From assembly GCF_030691135.1 (NCBI RefSeq), contig NZ_JAUYFA010000005.1:18587-82586 (forward strand): a stretch of 64,000 nucleotides of DNA, read 5' to 3'. Below, in pieces: positions 24,490 through 34,487 of the stretch; within the stretch, counting starts at the first letter, position 1, and the number at the start of each line of letters is the position of its first letter. The DNA comes from Phreatobacter sp. GTDB taxonomy: Bacteria; Pseudomonadota; Alphaproteobacteria; Rhizobiales; Phreatobacteraceae. The position numbers and the translations under genes are program-made. The notes beneath the pieces were generated by a model that saw only the letters and a list, made by a program, of their open reading frames with translations, was not told the origin of the DNA and did not search any database.

Positions 24490-25929
24490 ATGACCATCTA
24501 TTCCACCGCCATCTCGGAACTCGATGCCTTCGCCCTCGCCGATGCCTTCCGGCGGCGGACGCTGTCGCCCGTCGAGGCCGCCAACGACGCCCTCGACCGC
24601 GCCGAGGCGAGCCAGGCGAGCATCAACGCCTTCGCCCTGATCGACCGCGAGCGGACGCTCGCATGGGCCCGTGAATCAGAAGCGCGCTGGGCGAAGGGCG
24701 AGCCGCTCAGTCCGGTGGACGGCATCGGCGTCACCGTGAAGGACAATATGGCGGTGGCTGGCTGGCCGTCCCTCAAGGGCTCGAAAGCCGTCTCACGCGA
24801 TCCCGCGACCTTCGATGCGCCGGTCACGGCGCGCTGCAAGGAGGCGGGCCTCGTCATCCTCGGCACCACGACCATGCCGGAATTCGGCTGGATCGGCCTG
24901 TCCACCTCGCCGCTCACCGGCCATACGCGCAACCCCTGGAACCGCGAGCGCACCGCCGGCGGCTCGACCTCGGGGGGCGCCGCCGCGGCCGCCCTCGGCA
25001 TCGGCCGCTTCCACCTCGGCTCCGACGGTCTCGGCTCCATCCGCATTCCCGCCGCCTTCTGCGGCGTCGCCGGCATCAAGGCGACCTATGGGCGGGTGCC
25101 GGCCTATCCGATCTCGGTCATGGGCGAGCTCGCCCATCTCGGCCCGATCGCCCGCGACGTCAGGGAGGTGGCGGCCCTCCTTACCATCCTGTCCGGTCCC
25201 GATGCCCGCGATCCGATGGCCTGGAACACTCCGGCTCCGGACTACCGGATCGGCCTCGACGAGGGCGTGCGCGGCCTGCGCATCGCCTATTCGCCGCGCC
25301 TCGGATTCGTGAAGAAGCTCGATCCGCAGGTGGAGCGGGCGGTGGCCGCCGCCGCCGCGACCTTCGCGTCCATGGGCGCCGTCGTCGAGGAGGTGGATCC
25401 GCCGATCGAGGACCCCGCCCCCATCGCCTGGGACATCTGGAACGCCGGCGCGGCGCTGGCGCTGTCCTCCTTCTCCGAGGCCCAGCGCCAGGCGATGGAC
25501 CCCGGCCTCGTCGGCTGCGCCGAAACGGGGGCGCGCTTCTCGGCTGCCCAGCTCATCGACGCCCTGCTCTACCGCCGCACCAGGACCGTCATCGCCATGG
25601 CGGAATTCTTCACCCGCTACGACCTGTTGATCACGCCGACCATGCCGACCGGCGCCATCCCGCTCGGCGCCGACCTGCCGCCGGCCGGGTTCGCCGGCCA
25701 GGACCAGTGGGGCCCGCTCTGGACGGACTGGTGCCCCTATACGCCGCCGTTCAATGTCACGCAGCAGCCGGCAGGAACGGTGCCCTGCGGCCTCGACGGC
25801 GACGGGCTGCCGATCGGCCTGCAGATCGTCGGCTGGAAGCGCCAGGAGGCCCTCGTGCTAAGGGCGATGCGGGCCTTCGAGTCGGAACGTCCCCCGGCAC
25901 GCGTCCCGATGTCGCATACGCGCGCCTAA
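24490..25929 (+). CDS. Amidase (amidase-signature family)
   Basis: 479 residues from the ATG giving MTIYSTAISELDAF, preceded by GGGAG; the ORF-track start is 22 codons too long. The amidase-signature triad is visible: Lys in GVTVKDNMAV, the cis-Ser in the glycine/serine loop TAGGSTSGGAAAA, and the nucleophile serine in GSDGLGSIRIPAAF. Length is normal. It hydrolyses a carboxamide to acid and ammonia in the cytoplasm. Being just ahead of a peptide-type ABC importer and near a maleate-isomerase-like gene, it probably acts on an imported amide. Confidence 0.92.
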   Translation: MTIYSTAISELDAFALADAFRRRTLSPVEAANDALDRAEASQASINAFALIDRERTLAWARESEARWAKGEPLSPVDGIGVTVKDNMAVAGWPSLKGSKAVSRDPATFDAPVTARCKEAGLVILGTTTMPEFGWIGLSTSPLTGHTRNPWNRERTAGGSTSGGAAAAALGIGRFHLGSDGLGSIRIPAAFCGVAGIKATYGRVPAYPISVMGELAHLGPIARDVREVAALLTILSGPDARDPMAWNTPAPDYRIGLDEGVRGLRIAYSPRLGFVKKLDPQVERAVAAAAATFASMGAVVEEVDPPIEDPAPIAWDIWNAGAALALSSFSEAQRQAMDPGLVGCAETGARFSAAQLIDALLYRRTRTVIAMAEFFTRYDLLITPTMPTGAIPLGADLPPAGFAGQDQWGPLWTDWCPYTPPFNVTQQPAGTVPCGLDGDGLPIGLQIVGWKRQEALVLRAMRAFESERPPARVPMSHTRA

Positions 25930-25979
25930 GTCTCAGCCGGCTGCCCGGAATTTGCGCGACAGTTGCCTGCGCTTCGGGA

Positions 25980-26011
25980 TTGACACCCTCGGATCAAGCA
26001 TCGTCTGATCC
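25980..26011 (+). promoter_or_regulatory. Promoter with operator dyad ahead of the ABC importer
   Basis: A consensus -35 hexamer TTGACA is followed by a perfect dyad GGATCA-N9-TGATCC that would cover the -10 region, about 70-100 bases before the substrate-binding-protein ATG. A repressor bound there would block transcription of the importer. The same half-sites recur, with a 7-base spacer, before the adenine deaminase gene. Confidence 0.5.
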
Positions 26012-26078
26012 AGTCTTCTCGCGGCCAGGGGTCGAACAGGGATCGGACCCGGTTGCGAAGTTCCAGGGGAGAGTGATC

Positions 26079-27683
26079 ATGAAATCCGTCAAATTGTCCC
26101 GCCGCACCGTGATGGCCGGCGCCGCCGCCGCCGGCGCGCTGGCGAGTTCCACGGGCGCCTCCGCCCAGGGCTCGGCCAATGTGCTGCGCGTCGTGATGCA
26201 CTCGGATCTGCGCATCATCGATCCGATCTGGACGACTGCCTATATCGTCCGCAACTACGGCTACATGATCTACGACACGCTGTTCGCCCTCGATGCCAAG
26301 GGCGAGGTGCAGCCGCAGATGGTCGACAAGTATACCGTCAGCGACGACAAGCTGACCTATACGTTCACGCTGCGCGACGGCCTGATGTGGCACGACAACC
26401 AGCCCGTCACGAGCGCCGACATCATTCCCTCGATCCGCCGCTGGGCCGCCCGCGACCCGCTCGGCCAGACCGTCATGGGCTTCATCGGCTCGATGGAGGC
26501 CAAGGACGCCAAGACCTTCGAGATCAAGCTGAAGGAAGCCACCGGCCTCCTCATCTTCGCCCTCGGCAAGCCGTCCTCGAACGTGCCCTTCATGATGCCG
26601 AAGCGCGTCGCGGAGACCGATCCGAACACCCAGATCACCGAGTTCATCGGCTCGGGTCCGTTCGTGTTCATGCGTGACGAGTGGAAGCCGGGTGACCGGG
26701 CCGTCTACACGAAATTCGCCGGCTACAAGCCGCGTTCCGAGCCCGCATCGGGCCTCGCCGGCGGCAAGGTTGCCAAGGTCGACCGCGTCGAGTGGCGCGT
26801 CATCACCGACCAGCAGCAGGCCGTCAACGCCCTGCAGGCCGGCGAGATCGACCTCATCGAAGCGCCGAGCCACGATCTGCTGCCGCTGCTGAAGGCCGAC
26901 AGGAACATCAAGCTGTTCAACTGGAACGTGCTGGGCAACCAGTACACGATGCGCTTCAACCACACGACGGCGCCCTTCAACAATCCGAAGATCCGCCAGG
27001 CGGTGCTCTATGCGCTGAACCAGGAGGACTTCCTGAAGGCGACCATCGGCGACCCGGAATATTACAAGGTCTGCAAGGCCATGTTCGTCTGCGGCTCGCC
27101 GCTGGAGACGATGGCCGGCATGGAAGACAAGCTGGAATCGAACTTCGCCAAGGCGCGCCAGCTCCTCCAGGAAGCCGGCTACAACCGCGAGCCGGTCGTG
27201 CTCCTGCACTCCACCGACCTGCAGGTGCTCACCAACCTCGCACCGGTCGCCAAGTCGCTTCTCGAGCGCGCCGGCTTCGTCGTCGACATGCAGTCCATGG
27301 ACTGGCAGACGGTCGTCGCCCGCCGCGTGAAGCGCGATCCGCCGACCCAGGGCGGCTGGAGCGCCATGCTCACCTCATGGGTGGCCGCCGACATCCTCAA
27401 CCCGGTCATGGCCGGCTTCTTCAACGCTTCCGGCGACCGGGCGGCCTTCGGCTGGCCGACCGACCCGGAGATCGAGACGCTGCGTGCCCGCTTCGCCCGC
27501 GCCAACACGGCGGCCGAGCAGAAGCAGATCGCCGAGGCGATCCAGCGCCGCGTGTCGGAAGCCCCGACCCACGTCCATCTGGGTCAGTGGTACTCGCCAG
27601 GCGCCCACCGCGGCAACATCTCCGGCTGGCTCGAGGCACCGGCTCCGGTGTTCTGGAACATGGAGAAGGGCCGCGGCGCGTGA
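26079..27683 (+). CDS. ABC transporter substrate-binding protein, family 5 (peptide/opine/nickel type)
   Basis: 534 residues from an ATG preceded by GGGGAGAG; the ORF-track frame runs 124 codons too far upstream. The N-terminus is a twin-arginine-type signal (SRRTVMAGAAAAGALASS...ASAQ), so it is exported to the periplasm. Family 5 features follow: DLRIIDPIWTTAYIVRNYGYMIYDTLF, DGLMWHDNQPVTSADII and PFNNPKIRQAVLYALN. It binds the substrate for the two permeases and ATPase encoded next. Peptides are the common substrates, but this family also binds many other compounds. An 11-bp hairpin after the stop probably raises its level relative to the permeases. Confidence 0.93.
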   Translation: MKSVKLSRRTVMAGAAAAGALASSTGASAQGSANVLRVVMHSDLRIIDPIWTTAYIVRNYGYMIYDTLFALDAKGEVQPQMVDKYTVSDDKLTYTFTLRDGLMWHDNQPVTSADIIPSIRRWAARDPLGQTVMGFIGSMEAKDAKTFEIKLKEATGLLIFALGKPSSNVPFMMPKRVAETDPNTQITEFIGSGPFVFMRDEWKPGDRAVYTKFAGYKPRSEPASGLAGGKVAKVDRVEWRVITDQQQAVNALQAGEIDLIEAPSHDLLPLLKADRNIKLFNWNVLGNQYTMRFNHTTAPFNNPKIRQAVLYALNQEDFLKATIGDPEYYKVCKAMFVCGSPLETMAGMEDKLESNFAKARQLLQEAGYNREPVVLLHSTDLQVLTNLAPVAKSLLERAGFVVDMQSMDWQTVVARRVKRDPPTQGGWSAMLTSWVAADILNPVMAGFFNASGDRAAFGWPTDPEIETLRARFARANTAAEQKQIAEAIQRRVSEAPTHVHLGQWYSPGAHRGNISGWLEAPAPVFWNMEKGRGA

Positions 27684-27695
27684 GATTCTGACGAT

Positions 27696-27722
27696 CGGCG
27701 GCCGGACCCGTTCCGGCCGCCG
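27696..27722 (+). other. Intercistronic stem-loop
   Basis: A perfect 11-bp stem (CGGCGGCCGGA / TCCGGCCGCCG) with a five-base loop lies 12 bases after the substrate-binding-protein stop. There is no U-run, so it is more likely an mRNA 3' stabiliser or partial attenuator than a full terminator. This arrangement is common in binding-protein-dependent importer operons. Confidence 0.7.
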
Positions 27723-27752
27723 CCTTCTCATTGCAGTCAGGCCTAAGGTCCA

Positions 27753-28694
27753 ATGATTTCCTATATTCTCCGACGCCTAGCGGCGACCGTCCCTGTATTG
27801 TTCACCGTCGCCGTGATGGTGTTCCTGATGCTGCGGCTGACGCCGGGCGATCCCGCCGCGATCATCGCCGGCGACAACGCCACGACGCAGCAGATCCTCG
27901 ACATCCGCACCAAGCTGGGCCTCGAACAGCCCATCCTGCAGCAGTTCTTCATCTGGCTCGGCGGCCTGATGCGCGGCGATCTCGGCGAGAGCTTCTTTTT
28001 CCGCAAGACCGTGTTCGAACTGATCTCGGAACGCATCGAGCCGACGCTGTCGCTCGCCTTCCTGACCATCGTGCTCGCCGTCGCCGTCGCCATTCCGCTC
28101 GGCGTGCTCGCCGCCTACAGGCAGGGCACCTGGATCGACCGCGTCGTCATGGGCTTCTCGGTGATCGGCTTTTCGGTGCCGGTCTTCGTGATCGGCTACC
28201 TGCTCGTCTATATCTTCGCCATCCAGCTCGGCTGGTTCCCGGTGCAGGGTTATCAGCGCATCGGCAACGGCCTCGGCCCGTGGTTCCGCAGCCTGGTCCT
28301 GCCGGCCGTCACCCTCTCGGTCATCTATATCGCGCTGATCGCCCGCATGACCCGCACCAGCGTGCTGGAGGTCCTCTCGGAGGACTACATCCGCACGGCC
28401 CGCGCCAAGGGGCAGACGGAAATGAAGGTGCTGTTCCAGCATGCGCTGAAGAACGCCGCCGTGCCGATCGTCACCGTCGTGGGCATCGGCGTCGCCCTGC
28501 TGATCGGCGGCGTCGTCGTCACAGAGAGCGTCTATTCGATCCCGGGGCTCGGCCGTCTCACGGTCGATGCCGTGCTCGCCCGTGACTTCCCCGTCATACA
28601 GGCGATCATCCTCGCCTTTTCCTTCGTCTATGTCATGATCAACCTGCTGGTTGACCTGTCCTATACGATCTTCGATCCGAGGATCCGCTATTGA
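27753..28694 (+). CDS. ABC transporter permease, DppB type
   Basis: 313 residues with six predicted membrane helices, starting MISYILRRLAATVPVLFTVAVMVFLMLRLTPGDPA, which is the DppB/OppB opening. The EAA-loop that contacts the ATPase is seen in SEDYIRTARAKGQTEMKVLFQHALKNAAVP. The protein forms half of the membrane channel of the peptide-type importer. Its TGA overlaps the start of the next permease gene. It lies 69 bases after the binding-protein gene in the same operon. Confidence 0.95.
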   Translation: MISYILRRLAATVPVLFTVAVMVFLMLRLTPGDPAAIIAGDNATTQQILDIRTKLGLEQPILQQFFIWLGGLMRGDLGESFFFRKTVFELISERIEPTLSLAFLTIVLAVAVAIPLGVLAAYRQGTWIDRVVMGFSVIGFSVPVFVIGYLLVYIFAIQLGWFPVQGYQRIGNGLGPWFRSLVLPAVTLSVIYIALIARMTRTSVLEVLSEDYIRTARAKGQTEMKVLFQHALKNAAVPIVTVVGIGVALLIGGVVVTESVYSIPGLGRLTVDAVLARDFPVIQAIILAFSFVYVMINLLVDLSYTIFDPRIRY

Positions 28695-29629
28695 CCGCCC
28701 CCGCCTCCTCCGAGCCGATCGCGAGCGCTGACGCGCCGATCGCCGCCCCCGCCAAGCCGACGGTCTGGCGCAAGCTGTTCCGCAGCCCCAGCGTGGTCAT
28801 CGGCCTCGCCATCGTCCTGGTCATGATGTTCATCGGCCTGATCGCGCCGCTGATCGCCACCTCCGACCCCTCCGCCATCAATCCCGGCGCACGCAACCGC
28901 GTGCCGATGGCGACCAGCACCATGCGCCTCGACGACGGGACGCGGGTGACGGTGACGCACTACATGGGCACCGACACGCTCGGCCGTGACGTGTTCTCGC
29001 GCGTCGTCTACGGCGCCCGGGTCTCGATCTTCATCGGTGTCGCCGTGGCGCTGCTGTCGGTGAGCATCGGCCTCGTCGTCGGCATGATCGCCGGCTATAT
29101 CCGCTGGCTCGACGGCATCATCATGCGGATCATGGACGGGTTGATGGCGATTCCAGCCATCCTGCTCGCCATCGCCGTGGTCTCGCTGTCCCGAGCCGGC
29201 ATCGTGTCGGTCATCATCGCCATCGTCGTGCCGGAGGTTCCACGCGTCGTGCGTCTCGTGCGCTCGGTCGTGCTCTCGGTGCGAGAGGAGCCCTATGTCG
29301 AGGCCGCGGTGGTCTCCGGAACGCCGACGGTGAAGCTCGTCGTCCGCCACATCCTGCCGAACACCGTGGCGCCGCTGATCGTCCAGGGCACCTTCATCTG
29401 CGCCTCCGCCATCCTGGTCGAGGCCATCCTGTCCTTCCTCGGCATCGGCATCCCGCCGGATATCCCGACCTGGGGCAACATCATGGCCGAGGGGCGACAG
29501 CTCTTCCGCATCTTCCCGCACAACATCCTTTATCCGGGCATCTTCCTCGCCCTCACGGTTCTCGCCGTGAACATGCTGGGCGACGGGCTTCGCGACACGC
29601 TCGATCCGAAAATGGAGAAGCGCGGATGA
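28691..29629 (+). CDS. ABC transporter permease, DppC type (TTG start)
   Basis: 312 residues with a cytoplasmic N-terminus, a first helix (SVVIGLAIVLVMMFIGLIAPLIA) and the DppC-type MGTDTLGRDVFSRVVYGARVS before the transport domain. The EAA-type loop is REEPYVEAAVVSGTPTVKLVVRHILPNT. The only start that fits is a TTG overlapping the DppB stop (TTGA), which couples translation of the two permeases. Second half of the channel. Its own end overlaps the start of the ATPase gene in the same manner. Confidence 0.95.
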   Translation: MTAPASSEPIASADAPIAAPAKPTVWRKLFRSPSVVIGLAIVLVMMFIGLIAPLIATSDPSAINPGARNRVPMATSTMRLDDGTRVTVTHYMGTDTLGRDVFSRVVYGARVSIFIGVAVALLSVSIGLVVGMIAGYIRWLDGIIMRIMDGLMAIPAILLAIAVVSLSRAGIVSVIIAIVVPEVPRVVRLVRSVVLSVREEPYVEAAVVSGTPTVKLVVRHILPNTVAPLIVQGTFICASAILVEAILSFLGIGIPPDIPTWGNIMAEGRQLFRIFPHNILYPGIFLALTVLAVNMLGDGLRDTLDPKMEKRG

Positions 29630-31242
29630 GCGCCCCTATCCTCGACATCCGGAACCTCACCGTCGAACTGCCGAAGGGCGCCGACCGCAAGAACGCGGTG
29701 GAGAACGTCTCCTTCGCCGTCTATCCCGGCGAGATCGTCTGCGTGGTCGGTGAATCCGGCTCGGGCAAGTCCGTCTCCTCCCATGCGGTGATGGGGCTGC
29801 TGCCCAAGGGCCAGCTGAAGGCCACCGACGGGGAAATCCTGCTGGAGGGCGAGGATGTCCTGCAGGCGACATCGAGCCGCCTCAGGGCCCTGCGCGGCAC
29901 GCGCATGTCGATGATCTTCCAGGAGCCGATGACGGCACTCAATCCTGTCGTCACCTGCGGCGCGCAGATCGACGAGGTGCTGCAGATCCACACCGACCTC
30001 GGTGCCGCCGAGCGCAAGGAGAAGGTGCTGGCGGTGATGGAATCGGTGCGCCTGCCCGATCCGACCAAGCTGTTCGACGCCTATCCGCACCAGCTTTCCG
30101 GCGGCCAGCGCCAGCGCATCATGATCGCCCAGGCCCTGGTGCTCGACCCCGTGTTGCTGATCGCCGACGAGCCGACCACGGCCCTCGACGTGACGACGCA
30201 GGCGCAGATCCTCAAGCTCATCGCGGAAATGCAGGAGCGCCGCGGCACCGGCGTGCTCTTCATCACCCATGACTTCGGCGTCGTCGCCGAGATCGCCCAC
30301 CGTGTCGTCGTCATGCAGCGCGGCAAGGTCGTCGAGACCGGCACCGCCATGGAAGTGCTGAAGAACCCGCAGCATCCCTATACCAAGATGCTGATCAACG
30401 CGGTGCCCACCCTCACCCCACCGGTGCGCGAGGAGCGGACCGGTGCGCTGGCGCTGGAAACCGTCAAGCTCTGCAAGGTCTATGGAGGCGGCGGCTTCTT
30501 CCAGAAGAAGCGCGAGGTGCGTGCAGCATCCGATGTCGAGATCCGCGTCCGGCGCGGCGAGACGCTCGGCATCGTCGGCGAATCGGGTTCGGGCAAGTCG
30601 ACCGTCGCCCGCTGCATAGCCCGGCTGATCCAGCCGACCTCCGGCGGCATCGTCGTCAGCAACATCGACATCGCCAACCTCCCCGAGCGCCAGCTCCGGC
30701 CGCACCGCAAGCACTGCCAGATCGTCTTCCAAGATCCCTACCGCTCGCTCAACCCGCGCCGGTCGGTCGGGGCCTCGATCATCGAGGGGCCGATGAATTT
30801 CGGCATGAGCGAGGCTGCCGCCATCGCCAAGTCGCGCGACCTGATGAACCTCGTGGGACTGTCGCCCGATGCCCTCGACCGCTATCCGCACCAGTTCTCG
30901 GGCGGCCAGCGCCAGCGCATCTGCATCGCCCGGGCGCTGGCGATGGAGCCGGAGATCCTGATCGCCGACGAGGCGGTCTCGGCCCTCGACGTCTCGGTCC
31001 AGGCGCAGGTTCTCGATCTCCTCGACGACGTGCGCAAGAAGTTCGACCTCGCCGTGCTCTTCATCACCCATGACCTCAGGGTCGCGGCGCAGATCTGCGA
31101 CCGCATCGCGGTGATGCAGAACGGCGTCGTCGTCGAACACGGCAAGACCGCCGACATCTTCGCCGCGCCCCAGCACGAATATACGCGGGCGCTGTTCGAG
31201 GCGGCACCGGGCCGCAACTTCCAGTTCGCGCGGGTGGCCTGA
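29626..31242 (+). CDS. ABC transporter ATP-binding protein, fused DppD-DppF
   Basis: A 538-residue protein holding two full ATPase domains. Domain 1 has Walker A GESGSGKS, signature [15 protein letters not shown] and Walker [13 protein letters not shown]. Domain 2 has [24 protein letters not shown] and [12 protein letters not shown], in which the Walker B Pro is replaced by Ala. Oligopeptide-type C-terminal extensions ([25 protein letters not shown]) follow each. It energises import by the upstream permeases. Fusion of the two ATPases into one chain is common for this class in proteobacteria. Overlaps the DppC stop by four bases. Confidence 0.95.
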   Translation: MSAPILDIRNLTVELPKGADRKNAVENVSFAVYPGEIVCVVGESGSGKSVSSHAVMGLLPKGQLKATDGEILLEGEDVLQATSSRLRALRGTRMSMIFQEPMTALNPVVTCGAQIDEVLQIHTDLGAAERKEKVLAVMESVRLPDPTKLFDAYPHQLSGGQRQRIMIAQALVLDPVLLIADEPTTALDVTTQAQILKLIAEMQERRGTGVLFITHDFGVVAEIAHRVVVMQRGKVVETGTAMEVLKNPQHPYTKMLINAVPTLTPPVREERTGALALETVKLCKVYGGGGFFQKKREVRAASDVEIRVRRGETLGIVGESGSGKSTVARCIARLIQPTSGGIVVSNIDIANLPERQLRPHRKHCQIVFQDPYRSLNPRRSVGASIIEGPMNFGMSEAAAIAKSRDLMNLVGLSPDALDRYPHQFSGGQRQRICIARALAMEPEILIADEAVSALDVSVQAQVLDLLDDVRKKFDLAVLFITHDLRVAAQICDRIAVMQNGVVVEHGKTADIFAAPQHEYTRALFEAAPGRNFQFARVA

Positions 31243-31254
31243 CAAATCGGCGGC

Positions 31255-31284
31255 GGCGTGGGATCATCCGACATGATCCACGCC
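31255..31284 (+). other. Stem-loop with GGATCA/TGATCC dyad before adenine deaminase
   Basis: A near-perfect hairpin (GGCGTGGGATCAT / ATGATCCACGCC, one bulged base) lies between the ATPase stop and the adenine deaminase start. It contains GGATCA-N7-TGATCC, the half-sites of the dyad ahead of the importer operon. It lacks a U-run, so it could be a DNA operator, an mRNA structure, or both. Confidence 0.4.
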
Positions 31285-31357
31285 GTCCTGACGCCCCTTC
31301 CGACATCCTCCGGCGCCGGTCGACCGACCGTCCTCCGACGGGCGGCGGGGTAGCACC

Positions 31358-33073
31358 ATGACCATGACCCGCCTCACCCCCGATCTCATCGCCCGGCGCA
31401 TCGGCCAGGGACGCGGCGCCGGCGAGGCCGACCTCGTGGTGAAGAACGTCCGGCTCTTCGACCTCGTCACCGGCAATCTCTTCGTCACCGACATCGCCAT
31501 CTGCGGCGACACCATCGTCGGCACCTATGGCGGCTATCGCGGCGCCCGCGAGATCGACGGACGCGGCCGCATCGCGGTTCCCGGCTTCATCGACACCCAT
31601 CTCCATGTCGAGAGTTCGCTGGTCACGCCGATGGAGTTCGATCGCTGCGTGACGCGCCACGGCGTCACCACGGCCATCTGCGATCCGCACGAGATCGCCA
31701 ATGTGCTGGGACCCGCCGCCCTCGACTACATGCTGGAAGGGGCGAGCCGCACGGTCATGGACCTGCGCGTGCAGCTGTCGTCCTGCGTTCCCGCGACGCA
31801 CCTTGAGACGGCCGGCGGGCGGCTCGACGTCGCCGATCTCGTCGCCCGGCGCGACCATCCCAAGGTGATAGGCCTCGCCGAGTTCATGAACTTTCCCGGC
31901 GTGATCCATGCCGATCCCGGCTGCCTCGGCAAGCTCGCCGCCTTCTCGGACCGCCATATCGACGGCCATGCGCCGCTGCTCGGCGGGTTCGACCTCAACG
32001 GCTACATCGCCGCCGGCATCCGCACCGACCACGAGACGACCACGTCCGACGAGGCGCTCGAAAAGATCCAGAAGGGCATGACCGTGCTGATCCGCGAGGG
32101 CTCGGTGTCGAAAGACCTGCATGCCCTCGCGCCGCTGCTGACGGTGGCGACCTCGCCCTTCCTCGCCTTCTGCACCGATGATCGCAACCCCCTCGACATC
32201 GCCGAGGAGGGCCATCTCGACTTCCTCATCCGGACCGCCATCCGTCTCGGCGTGCCGCCGCTGGCCGCCTATCGCTCGGCCTCGCTGACCGCCGCCACCG
32301 CTTTCGGTCTGAGCGATCGCGGCCTGATCGCGCCGGGCAAGCGCGCCGACATCGTGCTGATCGACGATCTCGAGGTCTGCGCCGTCTCCGACGTCATCGC
32401 CGGCGGCGTGCTGGTCGGGCCGGAGGCCTATGCCGGCCGCGCGCCGGTCCCCCCCGTCGGGCTCGACAGCATGAAGGCGCGGCGGGTTTCGGCGGAGGAT
32501 TTCCAGGTACCGGCGAGCGGCGCCACCGCTCATGTCATCGGCGTCATCCCCGGCAAGATCATCACCGCGCACCTCACCCTCGACCTGCCGGTCGTCGACG
32601 GCGCCATGCAGCCCGACCTCGACCAGGATGCGGTGAAGGTCGCGGTCGTCGCCCGCCACGGTATCAATGACAATATCGGCCGCGGCTTCGTCCACGGCTT
32701 CGGCCTGAAGCGCGGGGCGATCGCTTCCTCGGTCGGGCACGACAGCCACAATGTCTGCGTGGTCGGGGTCGACGACGCCGACATGGCGACGGCCGTCAAC
32801 CGGCTCGTCGCGATCCGCGGCGGCTTCGTCGTGGTCGAGGGTGGCCGCGTCCTCGCCGAGCTCGCGCTGCCCATCGCCGGCCTGATGAGCGACAGGGCGT
32901 TCGAGGAGCTGATCCAGCCGCTGAAGGACCTGCGGACTGCTGCGACGGGCCTCGGGGTGGTGCTGGCCGAGCCCTTCCTGCAGGTGGCCTTCCTGCCGCT
33001 GCCGGTGATCCCGCACCTGAAGATCAGCGACCGCGGCCTGGTCGACGTCGACCGGTTCGAACTGATCGGGTGA
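31358..33073 (+). CDS. ade: Adenine deaminase
   Basis: A 571-residue amidohydrolase of the Ade type and usual length. The metal-binding motif is [11 protein letters not shown], followed by CDPHEIANV, and [11 protein letters not shown] supplies the late Asp. [16 protein letters not shown] and the C-terminal MSDRAFEEL region are typical of Ade rather than of other amidohydrolases. It converts adenine to hypoxanthine and ammonia in the cytoplasm, feeding purine salvage or nitrogen supply. Located 115 bases after the ABC importer on the same strand, it may extend that operon. A divergent substrate for this copy cannot be excluded. Confidence 0.93.
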   Translation: MTMTRLTPDLIARRIGQGRGAGEADLVVKNVRLFDLVTGNLFVTDIAICGDTIVGTYGGYRGAREIDGRGRIAVPGFIDTHLHVESSLVTPMEFDRCVTRHGVTTAICDPHEIANVLGPAALDYMLEGASRTVMDLRVQLSSCVPATHLETAGGRLDVADLVARRDHPKVIGLAEFMNFPGVIHADPGCLGKLAAFSDRHIDGHAPLLGGFDLNGYIAAGIRTDHETTTSDEALEKIQKGMTVLIREGSVSKDLHALAPLLTVATSPFLAFCTDDRNPLDIAEEGHLDFLIRTAIRLGVPPLAAYRSASLTAATAFGLSDRGLIAPGKRADIVLIDDLEVCAVSDVIAGGVLVGPEAYAGRAPVPPVGLDSMKARRVSAEDFQVPASGATAHVIGVIPGKIITAHLTLDLPVVDGAMQPDLDQDAVKVAVVARHGINDNIGRGFVHGFGLKRGAIASSVGHDSHNVCVVGVDDADMATAVNRLVAIRGGFVVVEGGRVLAELALPIAGLMSDRAFEELIQPLKDLRTAATGLGVVLAEPFLQVAFLPLPVIPHLKISDRGLVDVDRFELIG

Positions 33074-33171
33074 CGGCGCCGCCGCATCGGCACCGATCGC
33101 AGAGAACGGGCGGAGAGATCGGGTGTCGGGCGGTATCCGCCCCTGTCACGAAGGGTCATGGAGAACGCCCC

Positions 33172-34416
33172 GTGACCGAACCCCGCGACGTCCCGCCCCC
33201 GACCCTTTTCCCCCGGCTCCTCGCCACGGCCGGCCTCGTCCAGGCCGCCGACCAGATCGCGCTGGCGGCGCTGCCCATCACCGCCGTCCTGGTGCTCGGC
33301 GCTGGCCCCGGCCTTGTCGGCGCGCTGGTGGCGGCGCAGACCGCCGCCTGGCTTCTCGTCTCGCTCCCCGCCGGCGTGCTCGTCGACCGCCTGCCGCGCC
33401 GCGCGGTGCTGCTCACAGCGCTCGCGATCAGCCTCGCGGGATCGCTCGCAGCGCTGGCGGCAGCAGCCTTCGACCAGGGGGTTCTGCTGGGTGCGGCCGC
33501 CTTTCTCGCCGCGTCCGGCACGGTGACCTTCGTCCTCGTCCAGATCGGGCTGGTGCCGCAGGTCGTACCCTTGGCGGCGCTGCCGCGGGCCAATGCGCGC
33601 ATCGAACTGGCACGTGCCCTCGCCAGCACCGCCGCACCCCTCGTGGTCGGGTTCCTCGCCACCCGCGTGTCGCCCCTCGCCGGCTATCCCCTGGCCGCGT
33701 TCCTGGCATTCGCGGCCCTCGCCTGCGCGGCGACGCTGCGTTTCGAAGCCATGCCGGCGCCGGCCGCAAGACCTCCCGTCCTCGCAGCCATCGCCGAGGG
33801 CGCTCGCTTTGTCGTCGCCGATCCCCTGCTCAGGGCGATCGGGCTCTGCGCCATCTTCTGGAACTTCGCCTTCGTCGCCCTGCTCGCCGTCTTCGTGCCC
33901 TTCGCGCTGTCGCGGCTGGGCACCGATGCGGCGGGGGCGGGCCTCGCCCAGGGGATCAACGGCCTCGGCATGATCGCCGGTGCGGCGGCAGCGCCCTTCA
34001 TCTTCGCGCGGGTGCAGCCGCGCGCCGTGCTGCTGTTCGGGCCGCTCTCGTCTGCTCTCGGCGCCGTGCTGATGGCCCTTTCACCCATCACGGGCGGCAT
34101 CGCCATGGCTGCCCTCGCCTTCGGCCTCATCGGCTTCGGCCCCATGCTCTGGCTGGTCATGCAGACCTCCGTCCGCCAGATCGTCACCCCGCCGGCGCTG
34201 ATGGGACGGGTCACGGCCACCATCCAGGTGGCGATCTACGGCGTCCGCCCGCTCGGGGCTCTCGCCGGGGGCGGCGTGGCGCAGGCTTTCGGCCTGGAGG
34301 CGGCGCTGGGGCTCGTCGCCGCGGCCTTTGCCGCATCGGCCCTGGTGTCCATCGCCTCGCCGCTGGCACGCCTCGCGACCATGCCGAATCCCGCATCGGC
34401 GGCAGGCGGGATATGA
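33172..34416 (+). CDS. MFS transporter (multidrug/efflux type)
   Basis: 414 residues from the GTG giving MTEPRDVPPP, chosen because GGAG lies nine bases upstream; the longer ORF-track start overlaps the ade stop and adds a polar, unhelpful 34 residues. Twelve hydrophobic segments can be counted. The loop between helices 2 and 3 reads PAGVLVDRLPRRAVLL, the usual G-x-L-x-DR-x-x-RR MFS signature. A tail ending PASAAGGI is cytoplasmic. Resembles the EntS/macrolide-efflux (MFS_3) group. Substrate unknown. Immediately follows adenine deaminase but probably has its own translation signals. Confidence 0.85.
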   Translation: MTEPRDVPPPTLFPRLLATAGLVQAADQIALAALPITAVLVLGAGPGLVGALVAAQTAAWLLVSLPAGVLVDRLPRRAVLLTALAISLAGSLAALAAAAFDQGVLLGAAAFLAASGTVTFVLVQIGLVPQVVPLAALPRANARIELARALASTAAPLVVGFLATRVSPLAGYPLAAFLAFAALACAATLRFEAMPAPAARPPVLAAIAEGARFVVADPLLRAIGLCAIFWNFAFVALLAVFVPFALSRLGTDAAGAGLAQGINGLGMIAGAAAAPFIFARVQPRAVLLFGPLSSALGAVLMALSPITGGIAMAALAFGLIGFGPMLWLVMQTSVRQIVTPPALMGRVTATIQVAIYGVRPLGALAGGGVAQAFGLEAALGLVAAAFAASALVSIASPLARLATMPNPASAAGGI

Positions 34417-34487
34417 CGATCATGTGCTTGGCGCTGTGCCGGCTTTGGCCTAAGACAGCCCCATCATTCGCTTGAAGGATCATTGCC

